From Acanthamoeba lenticulata (taxonomy: Eukaryota > Discosea > Longamoebia > Acanthamoebidae): a stretch of DNA of 64,000 nucleotides. Location of the stretch: NCBI GenBank assembly GCA_002179805.1, contig NAVB01000442.1, forward strand, positions 1-64,000, in the 5' to 3' direction. Below the pieces are notes generated by a model. It worked only from the letters and a program-made list of their open reading frames with translations, did not search any database and had not been told where the DNA came from. This document shows positions 34,154-44,575 of this stretch, one piece after another (within the stretch, counting starts at the first letter, position 1; every line of letters starts with the position of its first letter). The translations under genes were made by a program, and so were the position numbers.

Positions 34154-36377
34154 ATGGAGGACGTGGCGTCGGACACGTCGGTTGTGAGCGAGCCAGCAGT
34201 CGAGATGATGCCAGAAGACGAGGATGGTGAAGAGGAAATTGAAGAATTGGAGGAAATCCTGGAAGAAGAAATCGAAGAAATGGAAGAGGAAGTTGATGAA
34301 GGAGCCGATGAGGGGGATTCTGCCGCGGGAGCTTCCAAAGCTCTGGCAAGCACAGATGCGGTTCCTCGCTCACCCGCCAAGTCGGGGACTAAGGCCGTTA
34401 GCACGACCACTGCCACGACAGGCATGCTGGAGGGGTCCAACATTCACTACTCTGCTGATGGCAAGAAGCTGTGCAGCCACAGCTCCAAGGTGTGCAAACA
34501 GCGGCGCATGGAGGGCCGCGGTTTCTGCATCAAACACATCCTCGAGGACCCGACGTCGGGCTTCCGCCAGTGCGAGTACCTGTGCAAGAAGAAGGGCAAT
34601 CGTCGATGCACCAACCCCGTGCCCCCGCCCCACGAGGACGTGTACGTCACATCTGCCCATCAATCCATCAATCACCTTCTTTAAAGAACCTCAATGCAAC
34701 CATGGTCGGGCCTGGGCTTGCAATTGTACAGGGTGTACTGCTCGCACCACCGACAGATCTTGGGGCTGCAGCCGCGCACGGTGATCAAGCGGGGCAAGGC
34801 TGGCAAGCCCAGGGCCGACCTCCGCACTAAAGGCGCCCACACGGCCCTCATGAACGTGCTGGCCAAGCACGGCATCCCCGAGAAGAGCGCTAAGCGTAAG
34901 GGCGCCGGCCCTGCCGCCAAGCGGCCCAAGCCCGAACCGTACGCCTCTATATGAGTCCCCAATCTCGCCCTCGAGCTACTCATCGTTCACGGTCTCGACA
35001 CAATGTTGACGACCAGGGAGACGCAACCAACTGCGGCTGCGACGGCAGAGGATGAATCGAGCGACGAGTTCCCGTCGGATGATGAGGAGAACGCTGACGA
35101 GGCCGATGTCGAGAGCGGGTCGGAGGACGCCATCAGCGACCAGGACCGCGATTTTGACAACGACGCGTTCCTGCCCGACAGCTTCCTGTGGCATCTGGAG
35201 CACGACGACCGTGCCACCGACAACGATCCCCTCCAGTACGGAAAATGCAACTCTCTATCTTTCCCTCTCTCTCTCTCTCTCATGTCGCGCCACATGTGTG
35301 CGGTTTGAGCTCAAATGCGAACAACTTCCAAATCCTCACCAACGCCCGGACACAGGGACCAGAAGCTGCTGAGCGAGGAGGAGGTGCTGCAGCGGCGCAA
35401 GGCCAAGGTCGTCAAGCTGTTGCAACTGTACAAGCTCCAGTATTACCGGCTGCAGGACAATTTGCAATCGACGTTCGAGCTCTACAACAAGAAGTTTACT
35501 CTCGAAAAGGAGAAGCAGAGCCGCGAGGGCCGACGGCAAGCCGGCAAGGTCGCCGACAAGCGCGCCAAGCCCAACCGGAAGGACCTCGAGCAGGTGTGTG
35601 GGTGGTGTATGTTGGTATTGGCTTTGCATGGGCCTGAAGGCCTCTGCGTGAGAAGCTGATCAGTTCATCTGACCGTTGCGACATGGGACGCAGGAGGAGC
35701 AGCTGCGGGCACTCTACATCCACGCGAAGGAGTCGAAGGTGAAGCTCGAAGGCTCGCTAGGCTACTGCTCGGTGCCCGAGTGCCGGATGCGCGCCCTCGT
35801 GCCCTCCACGTTTTGCCTCACCCGTACCGTCCCCGTCCCCCTCCGCCTACGCTGCTGGCACACACAAGCCATGGCGCCTTCTTGAAGGGCTGCGATCCGC
35901 AGACCGACGCTAATGGCAACAATGTTTGTTGTTGTTGTTGCAGATATACTGCAGGACCCGAAGCAGCAGTTGTACATAGGGTGCACCTACGGGAAAGGCG
36001 ACCAAAAGTGCGGATTCCCGATCCTGCGGACGACGCAGCCGCCCTTGTGCGACGCGCACATGGACGCGCGGGCCGAGCGAGAGTCGGCGACGAGCAACAA
36101 GAAGAAGCGCAAGGCCAGCCAGCTGCTCGAGGAACGCGAGCGAGAAAAGGAGAAGGAGAAGGCCGCCCATCGCGAGAAGGGCCGAAGGAGGACGGCCTCA
36201 GGCAGCGGCAAGAAGAGGGAGCCCGAGTTCATGAAGATCACCAGCGAGAACGCCAGCCAGTTCCCGCTGGCCCTGGTGCTGGCCAGGGTCGACTACAACG
36301 TGGGCGTCATCCAGGAGAAGCGCGGCATACTTCTCGAAGAGGAAAACAAACGCCTCCTGGAACAACAACAGGCCTGA
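34154..36377 (+). CDS. KANSL2/INO80D-like chromatin protein with two zf-C3HC3H domains
   Basis: An acidic N-terminus is followed by the first cysteine/histidine cluster: KLCSHSSKVCKQRRMEGRGF, CIKHI, QCEYLCKKKGNRRCTNP and, after an intron, YCSHH. The open frame seems to stop at 34954, but a GTACGCC donor at 34938 and an AG at about 35014 join it in phase to the next frame, so I treat both as one gene. The second half holds GYCSVPECRMRALVPSTF, IGCTYGKGDQKCGFPILRTT and LCDAHMD, the second cluster. Paired zinc clusters of this kind define KANSL2 (NSL acetyltransferase complex) and INO80D (INO80 remodeller). The C-terminal third is charged and helical. Choosing between the two is not possible by eye. 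Confidence 0.75.
35265..35281. repeat. (CT)n microsatellite, intronic
   Basis: Lies in an intron of the KANSL2-like gene, pyrimidine on the sense strand. Confidence 0.85.
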
Positions 36378-36838
36378 GGTAACGTGCTGCTGTAACTGCG
36401 AGTGTCACGTCGCACGCCGTGGCTTGGGTGGTGGTGCACTAGTACGGAGAACTTGTCGACAGTGTAACACAGAACCGAAAAGGATGTTGATTGCAGATAT
36501 ACACTATTTTTTTTACCGTCCTTCATCATAATATATCTAACTATTATGTTCATGTCCTTGTGGAACTTGTGATCGTCAGTTGCAACAAGGTGGCCACCCT
36601 GGACACCAGTGAGAGAAGCAGAAAATAGCTTCTGTCACCGACATGCGGCCGACAACCGGCGCGTTTCACAACTAATGCCAAGAATGTTGCCAATAGGCGC
36701 AAGGCCTCCTGAGCACTTGCACCATCTGCCGACAAGCCCAGTGTTACATGGGCTCACAAAGCGCACATTACGTGCGGCTTGTCTCCGACAGCGACAGTTC
36801 TCCACTTTTCCACTCACACAACAACCACAGCAGGCAGC
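36378..36838. other. Intergenic region upstream of the receptor-like kinase
   Basis: These 461 bases hold the 3' flank of the KANSL2-like gene (AT-rich, with TATATAC and poly-T at about 36495-36515) and the kinase promoter. No RNA gene or repeat was seen. Confidence 0.5.
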
Positions 36839-39800
36839 ATGGCCAGGTGCTTGGCTTGGCTGCTGCTGAGTCTTCTTTTTGCGTTCCATCTCTGCCAGCA
36901 CCCATGCGCCGCCGAAGGAGACTGTCTTTACGTCACAAGCGGCAGCACCGAGCTGGCGGTTCTCCGACCACCCTCTACAAGTCCCGTCATCACCTTCCCT
37001 GCCGGCACAGAAACGACAGGCACGTCAACACCTCTTCTTTGTCTCTTTTTCATTCCCGTAACCGAGGACTGTGAGCGCAGGAGTTACCACACATGGCGAT
37101 GTGTTGTATGTTGCTTCGGCTTCAGAGTCCACCATCACCATGTTCGACTTGGCCAACAACCTCACCACGCTGGGCCCCTTCATCGTCTTCTCCGAGTTGT
37201 TCTACATTGTACGTTGCCTCTTTCTCTCGGCGGGATTAAATTTGGGTCTCCGGAGGAACTCCAGCCCTCGGCCTTGGGACATGTCCTTCTTACGAATGCC
37301 AACAAATGATAGGAACAACTGGCAATACACGAGGACATGATGTACATTACCACCGACGATTACCCCTACGTGCTCAAGGTGCCCCTGCAGAACGTGACGG
37401 GCTCTCCAGACTTTGGCACTGCCCAGTGGCAACCCGCCGGTCCGTCCATCTGTGTGGTGCGGGAATGAGGGGCCACAGCGCTGACGCGCCGTCGTCTTCC
37501 CAGGCGGAGGCATAGCGTCCTGCTGGAGCCCGGCCGTTGACTTGAGCGTGAGCTCCATCAAAGCTGCCGCCTGGGGCTTGCTCGCTGTGGTACTGCGTGA
37601 CCTGTTCATGCATCCAGCTAACAAGCAGAGCCTAACCGCAAACTCGCCACGATGAAAGAATGTGAGTGGCGAGGGACCGCGCATCTTCGTCACTACGCAG
37701 GCGAACGAGCTCTACATGTTGACCGCCAACTATTCGGGCTACGACACTCTGACATCGCTCTACCAGGACACCGCCACCTTCGGGCCCTTGCGGTATGCCA
37801 CCACCCACCGGTGGGTGGAGGGAACACCGCGAGGGGAAAACTCAACCCGCGCGTTGCAGGTGGGGCGGAATGGACATGGACGTAAACGGAACGCTTTATG
37901 TGTCACAAGGGCGAGGCGGCAGGGTGCTGCGCTTCAACTCGTCGGGCTCGCCCATGACCGACTTTGGCGCGGTGCGCAGAGCCCTCTGGTCTCTGATGAC
38001 GTGCATCAACCTCATCTTTGTTGTTTGGACTCGGGCCAGGGTCTGGACACGCTCATCTACGATGTCAAGTTTGACTCCAGCGGCGGCCAACTGTACCTCG
38101 CCATGTTGAGCACCGTACATCATCGTCGCTTTCATTCTTTCTCGTCGCTTTCGGTAAAGAGGCTCACAATCAGCCCTCCCCCCCAATCATGGTGCAGGTG
38201 GGCATTATGGATGGAGAGGGCACTTGGACGAGTACGTTGACATGCTGTCGTGATTAAGGCTGCGCTAACTCGTGGAATGGCCGGCGTGCAGCGCTCTACA
38301 CCTCTGGTGTGGGCGTCATCTACTTTCAGTTCGGGCGCTGTCCTGAGCTGTCACTGCCCTCTCCCACTCCAGCGGCGTCTTCATCGGGGACAGACACGTT
38401 AGTGGTGGTGCTGGCCACTGTGCTGCCGAGCGTCTTCGTCGGCTTTCTCCTGCTCCTCTGTCTCGTTGCGATCCTCTTCTACGCGGTTGCCTGGAAGGAC
38501 AAGCGCCGAAAGTGGCACGACGACCGGGAAGTCGACCGCGAGATGGAGTTGGTTGAGGTATGTGTTGTATGCTGCTCTGCCACCGAGCGCCATTGCCTAA
38601 AGTCCTAACGACACCGTGTCACGGGAGCAGGCCGGGCACAAGTACAGCTTCCGCGAGATCGACCCACATGACCTCCAGCTGGGCACCCTCCTGGGCGAGG
38701 GCGGCTTTGGCAAGGGTATGTCGCCCTGCGACCATTCATGGTGATGATGGCGCTGGGGAGGCGGTGGTTGCTAACGCCAACCGGGCGCGGTCAGTGTACC
38801 GCGGCACCTGGCGAGGCGCGCCGGTGGCTGTCAAGATCTTCGAACAGGTCGACCTGGACAATGTGGACGAGTCCACTCTCCACGGACTACGTCGCGAGGT
38901 ATCGCCACCGCCCCAGTTCCAGCTGCGTCACGGCCACGGTGTTGGCATCTCTCTAACCGTGACACGTAAACGCATGTCCTATCTCGACCAGGCCGAAATG
39001 CTGGAAAAGCTGAGCAATCACCCGCATGTGGTGAGCTTCGTGGGCGCCGTCACCAAGGGCGACGTCGCCATCCAGGGTTCGGTCGGCCTTGCCCTGCGCA
39101 GCTCGTTGACGTATCGTTGATGGCTGACGTCGCTGTCTACCGGACAGGCATGGAGCGGTGCCCGTTCGCGCTGGTGCTCGAGTACTATCCACAGGGGTCC
39201 CTCTTCGACGTGCTGATCGCCAAAAAGACGCAGCTGCCGTTCCACATCATCGTGCGCATGGCACGCGACATCGCCCTCGGCGTTCTTCATCTCCACAAGG
39301 AAAAGGTTCGACTCAACAACGGTCTTCTCTGGAAGAGGCCACCAGACTAATTGAGCACACACGCACGCCTATCATGTCATCAATCAGGTCATTCACAGGG
39401 ATCTCGCCACACGCAACGTCCTCGTCGGCAACAACTATTGTACGCGCGTTCCTTCTCCTGTTCTTCTGGTGTTTTATCATCTCGACAATCTCACCCCTGC
39501 TTTCCTGCGTCCAGCGGTGCACATCAGCGATTTTGGGTTGGCGCGCGCCAAGAAGGATGAAGTTGACCGCACGACCTCCAACTACGGCGCCATCAAGGTA
39601 ACCCCCCCCCCTACCTCATCTGGGCGACGACCTGTGCTTTGGCTGACGTGCGGGGGGTTGGCAGTGGATGGCGCCCGAAGCGCTGCTGCGCGGAGAGTAC
39701 TCAGAGGCGTCGGACTGCTTCTCCTACGGTAGTGTTGCCTTCTCCCACGTCTCGTGGGGAAGAGTGAAGGCGGTGGTTTCACTCATAAGCACATGGTGCC

Positions 39801-40563
39801 TTGGGTGGGGGGGGGGGATGAGGGCAGGCGTGCTGCTGTGGGAGATGGCCACCCTCAAGTCGCCCTGGAACAACATCGACCCAACCCAGATCGCTATCGC
39901 GGTCGGCGTCAAGTGCGTGTTTGGCCATTGCACGAGGACCTTCTTCTTGGCCCTCCACCCTCTATGCGGCTGACCGATCCGCTCGCGTCCGGGGGGGAAC
40001 ACAGGAACACGCGACTGCGGATACCGCCAACCTGCGATCCCGTGTTCCGGAGGATCATGCGGAGCTGCTGGAAGCAGAACCCCCTGAAGCGGTTCGTCCT
40101 TCCCTCGGCGCGTGCGAGGGTGGTGTATGTTCGCGTGTACTGACGAGAGAGAGGCGCGGTTGAACGGTGGGAGCAGGATGAAGATGGAGGAGATCAGCGC
40201 CGTACTAGAGCAGTACTACGCGGATCTGGCCAAGTATGCCGATGATGACTGGAAGGAATACTACGAGGACGGCGAGGTGCGACCTTCTCCAGCTTCTTCG
40301 CTTCCTTTGTTTGGAATGTTGACCCACTGTGGTGTGCTATGCGACAGATCGAGCGGACGACGTCGTCCAGTGCGTCGGCCGCCACGGGGCGGACACGAAC
40401 GGGCAGTGGGAAGCGGCGCGCGACCACCGCATCCAAGACGACCAGCAACGAGGGCGGCGGGTCGGAGACGGGCTTGGACTCCTCCGCGGTGAGACGAGGC
40501 AAACATGTGGCCGAGTATCTCGCCAGCGAAGACTTCACACAAGAGGAGATAGTGGCTGAGTGA
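36839..40563 (+). CDS. Receptor-like protein kinase (TKL type) with beta-propeller-like ectodomain
   Basis: The ATG at 36839 opens a signal peptide (CLAWLLLSLLFAFHLCQHPC). Exons to about 38330 encode an outer region of short repeats such as GDVLYVASASESTITMFDLA, IFVTTQANELYMLTANYSGY and DVNGTLYVSQGRGGRVLRFN, the pattern of NHL/YVTN-type propeller blades. A single membrane span follows (LPSVFVGFLLLLCLVAILFY, about 38430). The kinase domain begins with LGTLLGEGGFGK, then VAVKIF (Lys), HRDLATRNVLVGNN, HISDFGLARA and WMAPEALLRGEYSEASD. All catalytic residues are present, so it should be active. HRDLATRN is typical of tyrosine and tyrosine-kinase-like kinases. A Ser/Thr/Arg-rich tail ends the protein. 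About 20 introns are present, and the kinase exons are especially short. The ligand is unknown. Confidence 0.85.
39807..39817. repeat. 11-base G homopolymer, intronic
   Basis: In an intron of the receptor-like kinase, 20 bases before the exon GVLLWEMATL. Confidence 0.85.
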
Positions 40564-40656
40564 AGATAAGAGGAGAAAGAAAATAAATTTGTAGATTTTA
40601 AATTCTTTCTTTCTTTCTGTCTTTCTCTTGAGACTATTTTCTTTTGTGGAGTAGAG

Positions 40657-42832
40657 ATGGAAGAAGAGCCCCTGCATAATCTATCGGCTACAGAGCGGGT
40701 TGAGCCACAAGTGTCCACGTTCCACCGTTTGCTGGCGCCGTTCGAAGATCTGCAACCGGGTGAGGAGCGGCAGGAGCAGGTGCGCGTAGAAGGTCGCGTC
40801 GTGGTGAAGCGGCTGCTGGGCCGTCGGCTGGCCTTCTTCGACTTGCAGAGTTTGGCACCTGGGGAAGACGCCGTCCTCCAGCTCCGCTTCATCCTCTCGG
40901 CATGGCAGGGCCCAGCAGAGGCCGACGGCGATGCGCCTGCCGGGGAGGATGAACCGGAGAAGGCAAAGGAACGGAGCTTCTGGCAGGCCACAAAGAACGT
41001 AAAGACGGGCGACATCATCGGTTCGTAACCACTGCCATGACGTGTTCCCCTTGCAAGGGGAGGTGCGGCCGCTCTGACGCGAAGTTTGTGGTGCACGTTC
41101 TATCTAGCGGCCGAGGGGTTCCCCGAGCGGACAAAGGCCAGCACCCTGAGCATCACCGTCACCAACCTCCGCATGCTGCAGGCCTGGGCGGGAGTTGCGG
41201 ATGGTCCTGGCGCTGCGGCGGCCAGCAGCAAAGAGGCCTGCTGCACCACCAACAAACGAGGCAAACACTTCACTCCTCTACGGTGCGGCGTCCTCCCATG
41301 CGCACTCAGCGTGGGAGAAGCTCGCTCATTGATTGAAGTCACCTGTCATGCACAGGCGCTCGCCCGATGAGAGCAAGAACCCATCATACGTGTCCCGGAA
41401 GTCGGCCATTGTGCCCGAGCGTGCCGTTTCTGCGGGTGCGCACGTCTTCACTTCCTGTTCACTGTGTTTTATTGCGTGATCGATCTCAACGCGATCTCTT
41501 TGCCTCTCTACAGATGGGAGCGCTCTCGCGCCACTGTGCAAGTTCTGGTGGAAGGGCACTTGCGAGAACGTACGCGCCGCCTCCCTGTTGAGGGGCCCTG
41601 CTTAACCCCCCGGGGTGAGAGCTCACGAAAGGTTGCACCGGCTGATGTGACACGATGTGATGGCGACAGGGCGAGCGATGCAAATACCGACACGCCTACG
41701 CGAGCGATGCCGAGCGGGCGCGAATCGAGGAGCACATTCGGGAGAAGGCCGAGATCAGGAAGAAGGAGCACGATCCCTCCGACCCGTTCGAGGACAAGCT
41801 TCCTCGCTCGGCCCGGGCCAGGATGTACGCCGCGGCACACGACCTGCACCCCCCCCTCCCCCACTCCGCACCTCGCAGTCGCTGATGATGGCGCGTGAAA
41901 CAGTTTCCGTGAGTGGCTCGTGAAGACGTTCGGCGAGGAGACGCTGCGGGAGGGAAGCGGAGTGGTCGATGTGGCGGGCGGCAAGGGCTACTTGTCCTTC
42001 CAGCTGCAGTGCATGGGACACGACATCCCAACCACCCTCATCGAGCCGCGGCTCGCCAAGCTCAACAAGAAGCAGAAGAAGTGCCTGCTTCCTCCACGAC
42101 TTTCCGTGTGGCGTCGTTGATGCTGACGGGCTTTCTGACGGCAGGCAGCTGAAGAAGCAGAGGAAGCCGGCCTTCCGCCAGATCTGCACATGGTTCGAGC
42201 CCAGTCTGTGGACCGGCCAGGACGGCCATGCTGAGGTCGCATCGCCCGAGACTATTCCTTCGGCGCAAGAGCACCAGACAGAACCTGCGCCCACGATGGC
42301 CACCATCGCGGAAGTGCAAAGCCTCCAGCCGGCTGCCGCGAGGGCCATCCTGCGGGATTGCTCGGCCGTGGTGGGCCTGCACTCAGATCAGGCCACGGAG
42401 CCGGTATGCAACGCTGGTCTTGCCAGTCCACCGTCGAATTCTAAGTTGTTCATCATCGTGCGTGCGTTATCCATAGATTGTGGATTTTGCGCTCGCGCAC
42501 AACAAGCGTTTCGCCGTGGTGCCCTGCTGCGTCTTTCCTGAACAGTTCCCACACCGGTACACCCAATGCTCTCGATTGGACAGGAAGAGGGCTGCGTTCT
42601 AAAGAGGGGTACAGACGAACAAAGGATGGACGACCCGTGGTCGTGACTGATGACTTTATTCGATACCTGCTGGAGAAGGACCCGCGCGTGCGGCTGGCCT
42701 ACGTACGTTCATGCCTCTCTTATTACCGCTCTTCCCCTTGACCAGCACTGTGTCTCACTACAGCTGATGCTCTCCTCTTGGCTCTAGTTGGAGATGGAGG
42801 GACGCAACAAGGTCGTCTACATGGAGCCCTGA
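40657..42832 (+). CDS. OB-fold / CCCH zinc finger / SAM methyltransferase fusion, predicted RNA-related
   Basis: Three parts are joined across about eight introns. The N-terminal exon (40657-41020) reads RVEGRVVVKRLLGRRLAFFD and LQLRFILSAW, like the OB fold of tRNA-synthetase anticodon-binding domains. Around 41530-41710 the in-phase join gives LCKFWWKGTCENGERCKYRH, a CX7CX5CX3H CCCH finger that typically binds RNA. From about 41910 a Rossmann methyltransferase follows with motif I GVVDVAGGKGYLSFQLQ. Its later signature is VVGLHSDQATEP, IVDFALAHNKRFAVVPCCVF and FIRYLLEKDPRVRLAYLEME, ending GRNKVVYMEP. The latter half is conserved in plant, fungal and protist proteins of unknown substrate. I infer an RNA methyltransferase, possibly acting on tRNA. 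Confidence 0.65.
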
Positions 42833-42861
42833 TGTAACTCTGGACTCCCCCCACGGTCTTC

Positions 42862-42871
42862 GGCGCCAAAA
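42862..42871 (-). promoter_or_regulatory. E2F/DP-like site upstream of SET/NAP gene
   Basis: GGCGCCAAAA, the reverse complement of TTTTGGCGCC, lies 204 bases before the ATG of the SET-like gene. It has the same core as the sites upstream of the Spo12-like gene. Confidence 0.38.
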
Positions 42872-43074
42872 TGAAAAGTGTCGCATAAAACAGAAAGTGA
42901 CCGTTGCAGTGGACACGCGAGGAGTTATGCGCACCCCAGAATTTCTCGGTTCCGTGCTTTTTCCTCCGGGAGAAGCGTCGGCACAAGCTTTCTCCGGCGG
43001 GGGGGACGAGACCGGCGGCCAGCCGAAAGGTTCATCTGTTCGCGACTCGACACCACATACACACATACCTGCTC

Positions 43075-44328
43075 ATGGACGCCGCGAAGAAGGGAGGCAA
43101 GAAGGGTGGTAAGCCCCAGCAGCAGCAGAAGGGCGGCCAGCAGCAGAAGAAGGGTGGCCAGCCCCAGCAGCAGCCCAAGAAGGGCGGCCAGCCCCAGCAG
43201 CAGCAGAAGGGCGGCCAGCAGCAGAAGAAGGGTGGTCAGGCCCAGCAGCAGCCCAAGAAGGCTCAGGCCCAGCAGCAGCCCAAGAAGGAGCAGCCCCAGC
43301 AGCAGCCCAAGAAGCAGAAGCAGGCTGCGGCTAAGGAGGAGAAGGCGCCCGTGGCCGCGCCTCCCGCCAAGAAGGCCAAGCTCGATGAGGAGCAGCAGGC
43401 TGAGGTCGCTGAGATCAGCGAGGCCGCCCAGAAGCAGCTTGCTGAAATCACCGAGGAGTTCGAGAAGATCGAGCAAGAGGAGATGGAGGCTGTCGCCAAG
43501 ATCACCCGCGAGTTCAACGGCAAGCGCAAGCCCCTTCTTGAGAAGCGCAAGACCATCCTCTCCAAGATCCCCAACTTCTGGCTCCAGGCTGTACGTTTAG
43601 AGCTCTCAGAACTTGGATGCGGTTGCTTATGATTGGTACTGACGTAAGTGTTTGAATCTTTAGCTTGCTCACACGCCCGCCGCTGGTCTGCTCTCGGACG
43701 AGGACGCTGAGATCTTCAAGTTCCTCCGCGATATCACCGTCATCGAGCCCACTCTTGAGGACAAGGACAAGTCCGACGATGATTTCAAGATTGTCTTCGT
43801 ACGGCTGCCCTCAATAACAACGAACGCGTACTTGCTTGAAGTTAACTCTTTCGCCCTCTATTTCAGACGTTCGACAAGAACCCCTACTTCGCCAACAAGC
43901 AGCTGTGGAAGGAGGTCAAGTATGTCGGTGAGGGTGACGACAAGACTCCTCAGGTGACCGGCTCGCCCATCAACTGGAACAAGGGCAAGAACCCCGCCGA
44001 GAAGAAGTCCGCTGTCAAGTCGGACGCCGACAAGTCCAAGGGCAAGAGGAGCCACGAGGACGTCGACGAGGATGAGGACGATGAGGGCAGCTTCTTCGAG
44101 TGGTTCTCGTCCAACGAGTTTGAGACCGTCGAGCTCGGCGAGTGGTTCAGGGACAAGTTCTACCCGAGGGCCATCGGCTACTTCATGGGTGACGTCTCCG
44201 ACGATGATGAGGATGACTTCAGCGATGACCTGGACTCTGAGGAAGAGGCTGAGTTCGCTCGTCTTGCCATGGGTGGTGTTGACGATGATGACGATGAAGA
44301 TGATGACGAGGAGGATGGGGATGAGTAA
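43075..44328 (+). CDS. SET/TAF-I-type NAP-family histone chaperone with Q/K-rich repeat N-terminus
   Basis: Three exons with introns at about 43591-43662 and 43799-43866. The first about 85 residues are a low-complexity repeat of G, K, P and Q. A NAP domain follows: an N-terminal helix (QKQLAEITEEFEKIEQEEME, RKPLLEKRKTILSKIPNFWL), LRDITVIEP, TFDKNPYFANKQLWKEVKYV, SPINWNKGKNP, SFFEWFSS and LGEWFRDKFYPRAIGYFM. It ends in a long acidic tail. The helix length and SFFEWF/YF order fit the SET/Vps75 branch, which binds H3-H4 and linker histone in the nucleus. The annotated stop TAA is embedded in GTAAGT, a good splice donor sequence, so a further C-terminal exon cannot be excluded. Confidence 0.9.
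43108..43330 (+). repeat. In-frame Q/K/G/P coding repeat
   Basis: Imperfect copies of a unit like KGGQPQQQPKKGGQPQQQQ, interleaved with KGGQQQK. The DNA is also repetitive (CAGCAGCAG and AAGAAGGG...GGCCAG blocks), so copy number could vary by slippage. Confidence 0.85.
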
Positions 44329-44575
44329 GTATCCTACTCTCCTCCTCCCTCACCTCTCGTGTGCGCCTGTTCGCGCACGTCCTGCAATGAAGAAAACCTC
44401 CCAGAAAACCTCCACAGTACTTCGTTTTGTCTTCGCCCCTTGGTTTTTTTTTGTCTCTCTTCCGGAGGCCCGTCAAGCGAGGACAACAAGGGCTGTAGAA
44501 GGTGTATGCACAAGATAAAACAAATGTACAACGAGGAGTATGTACAGGGCCAGCACGAGAATGAGTTCAGCATTC
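44329..44575. other. Intergenic between convergent SET and fungal-type regulator genes
   Basis: Pyrimidine-rich flank (CTACTCTCCTCCTCCCTC) and a run of nine T at about 44444. No gene seen. Confidence 0.4.

Noticed and set aside
42878..43600. Arg/Ser-rich frame resembling an SR protein
   Set aside because: Shadow frame of the Q/K repeat in the SET gene. The NAP domain sits in the other frame.
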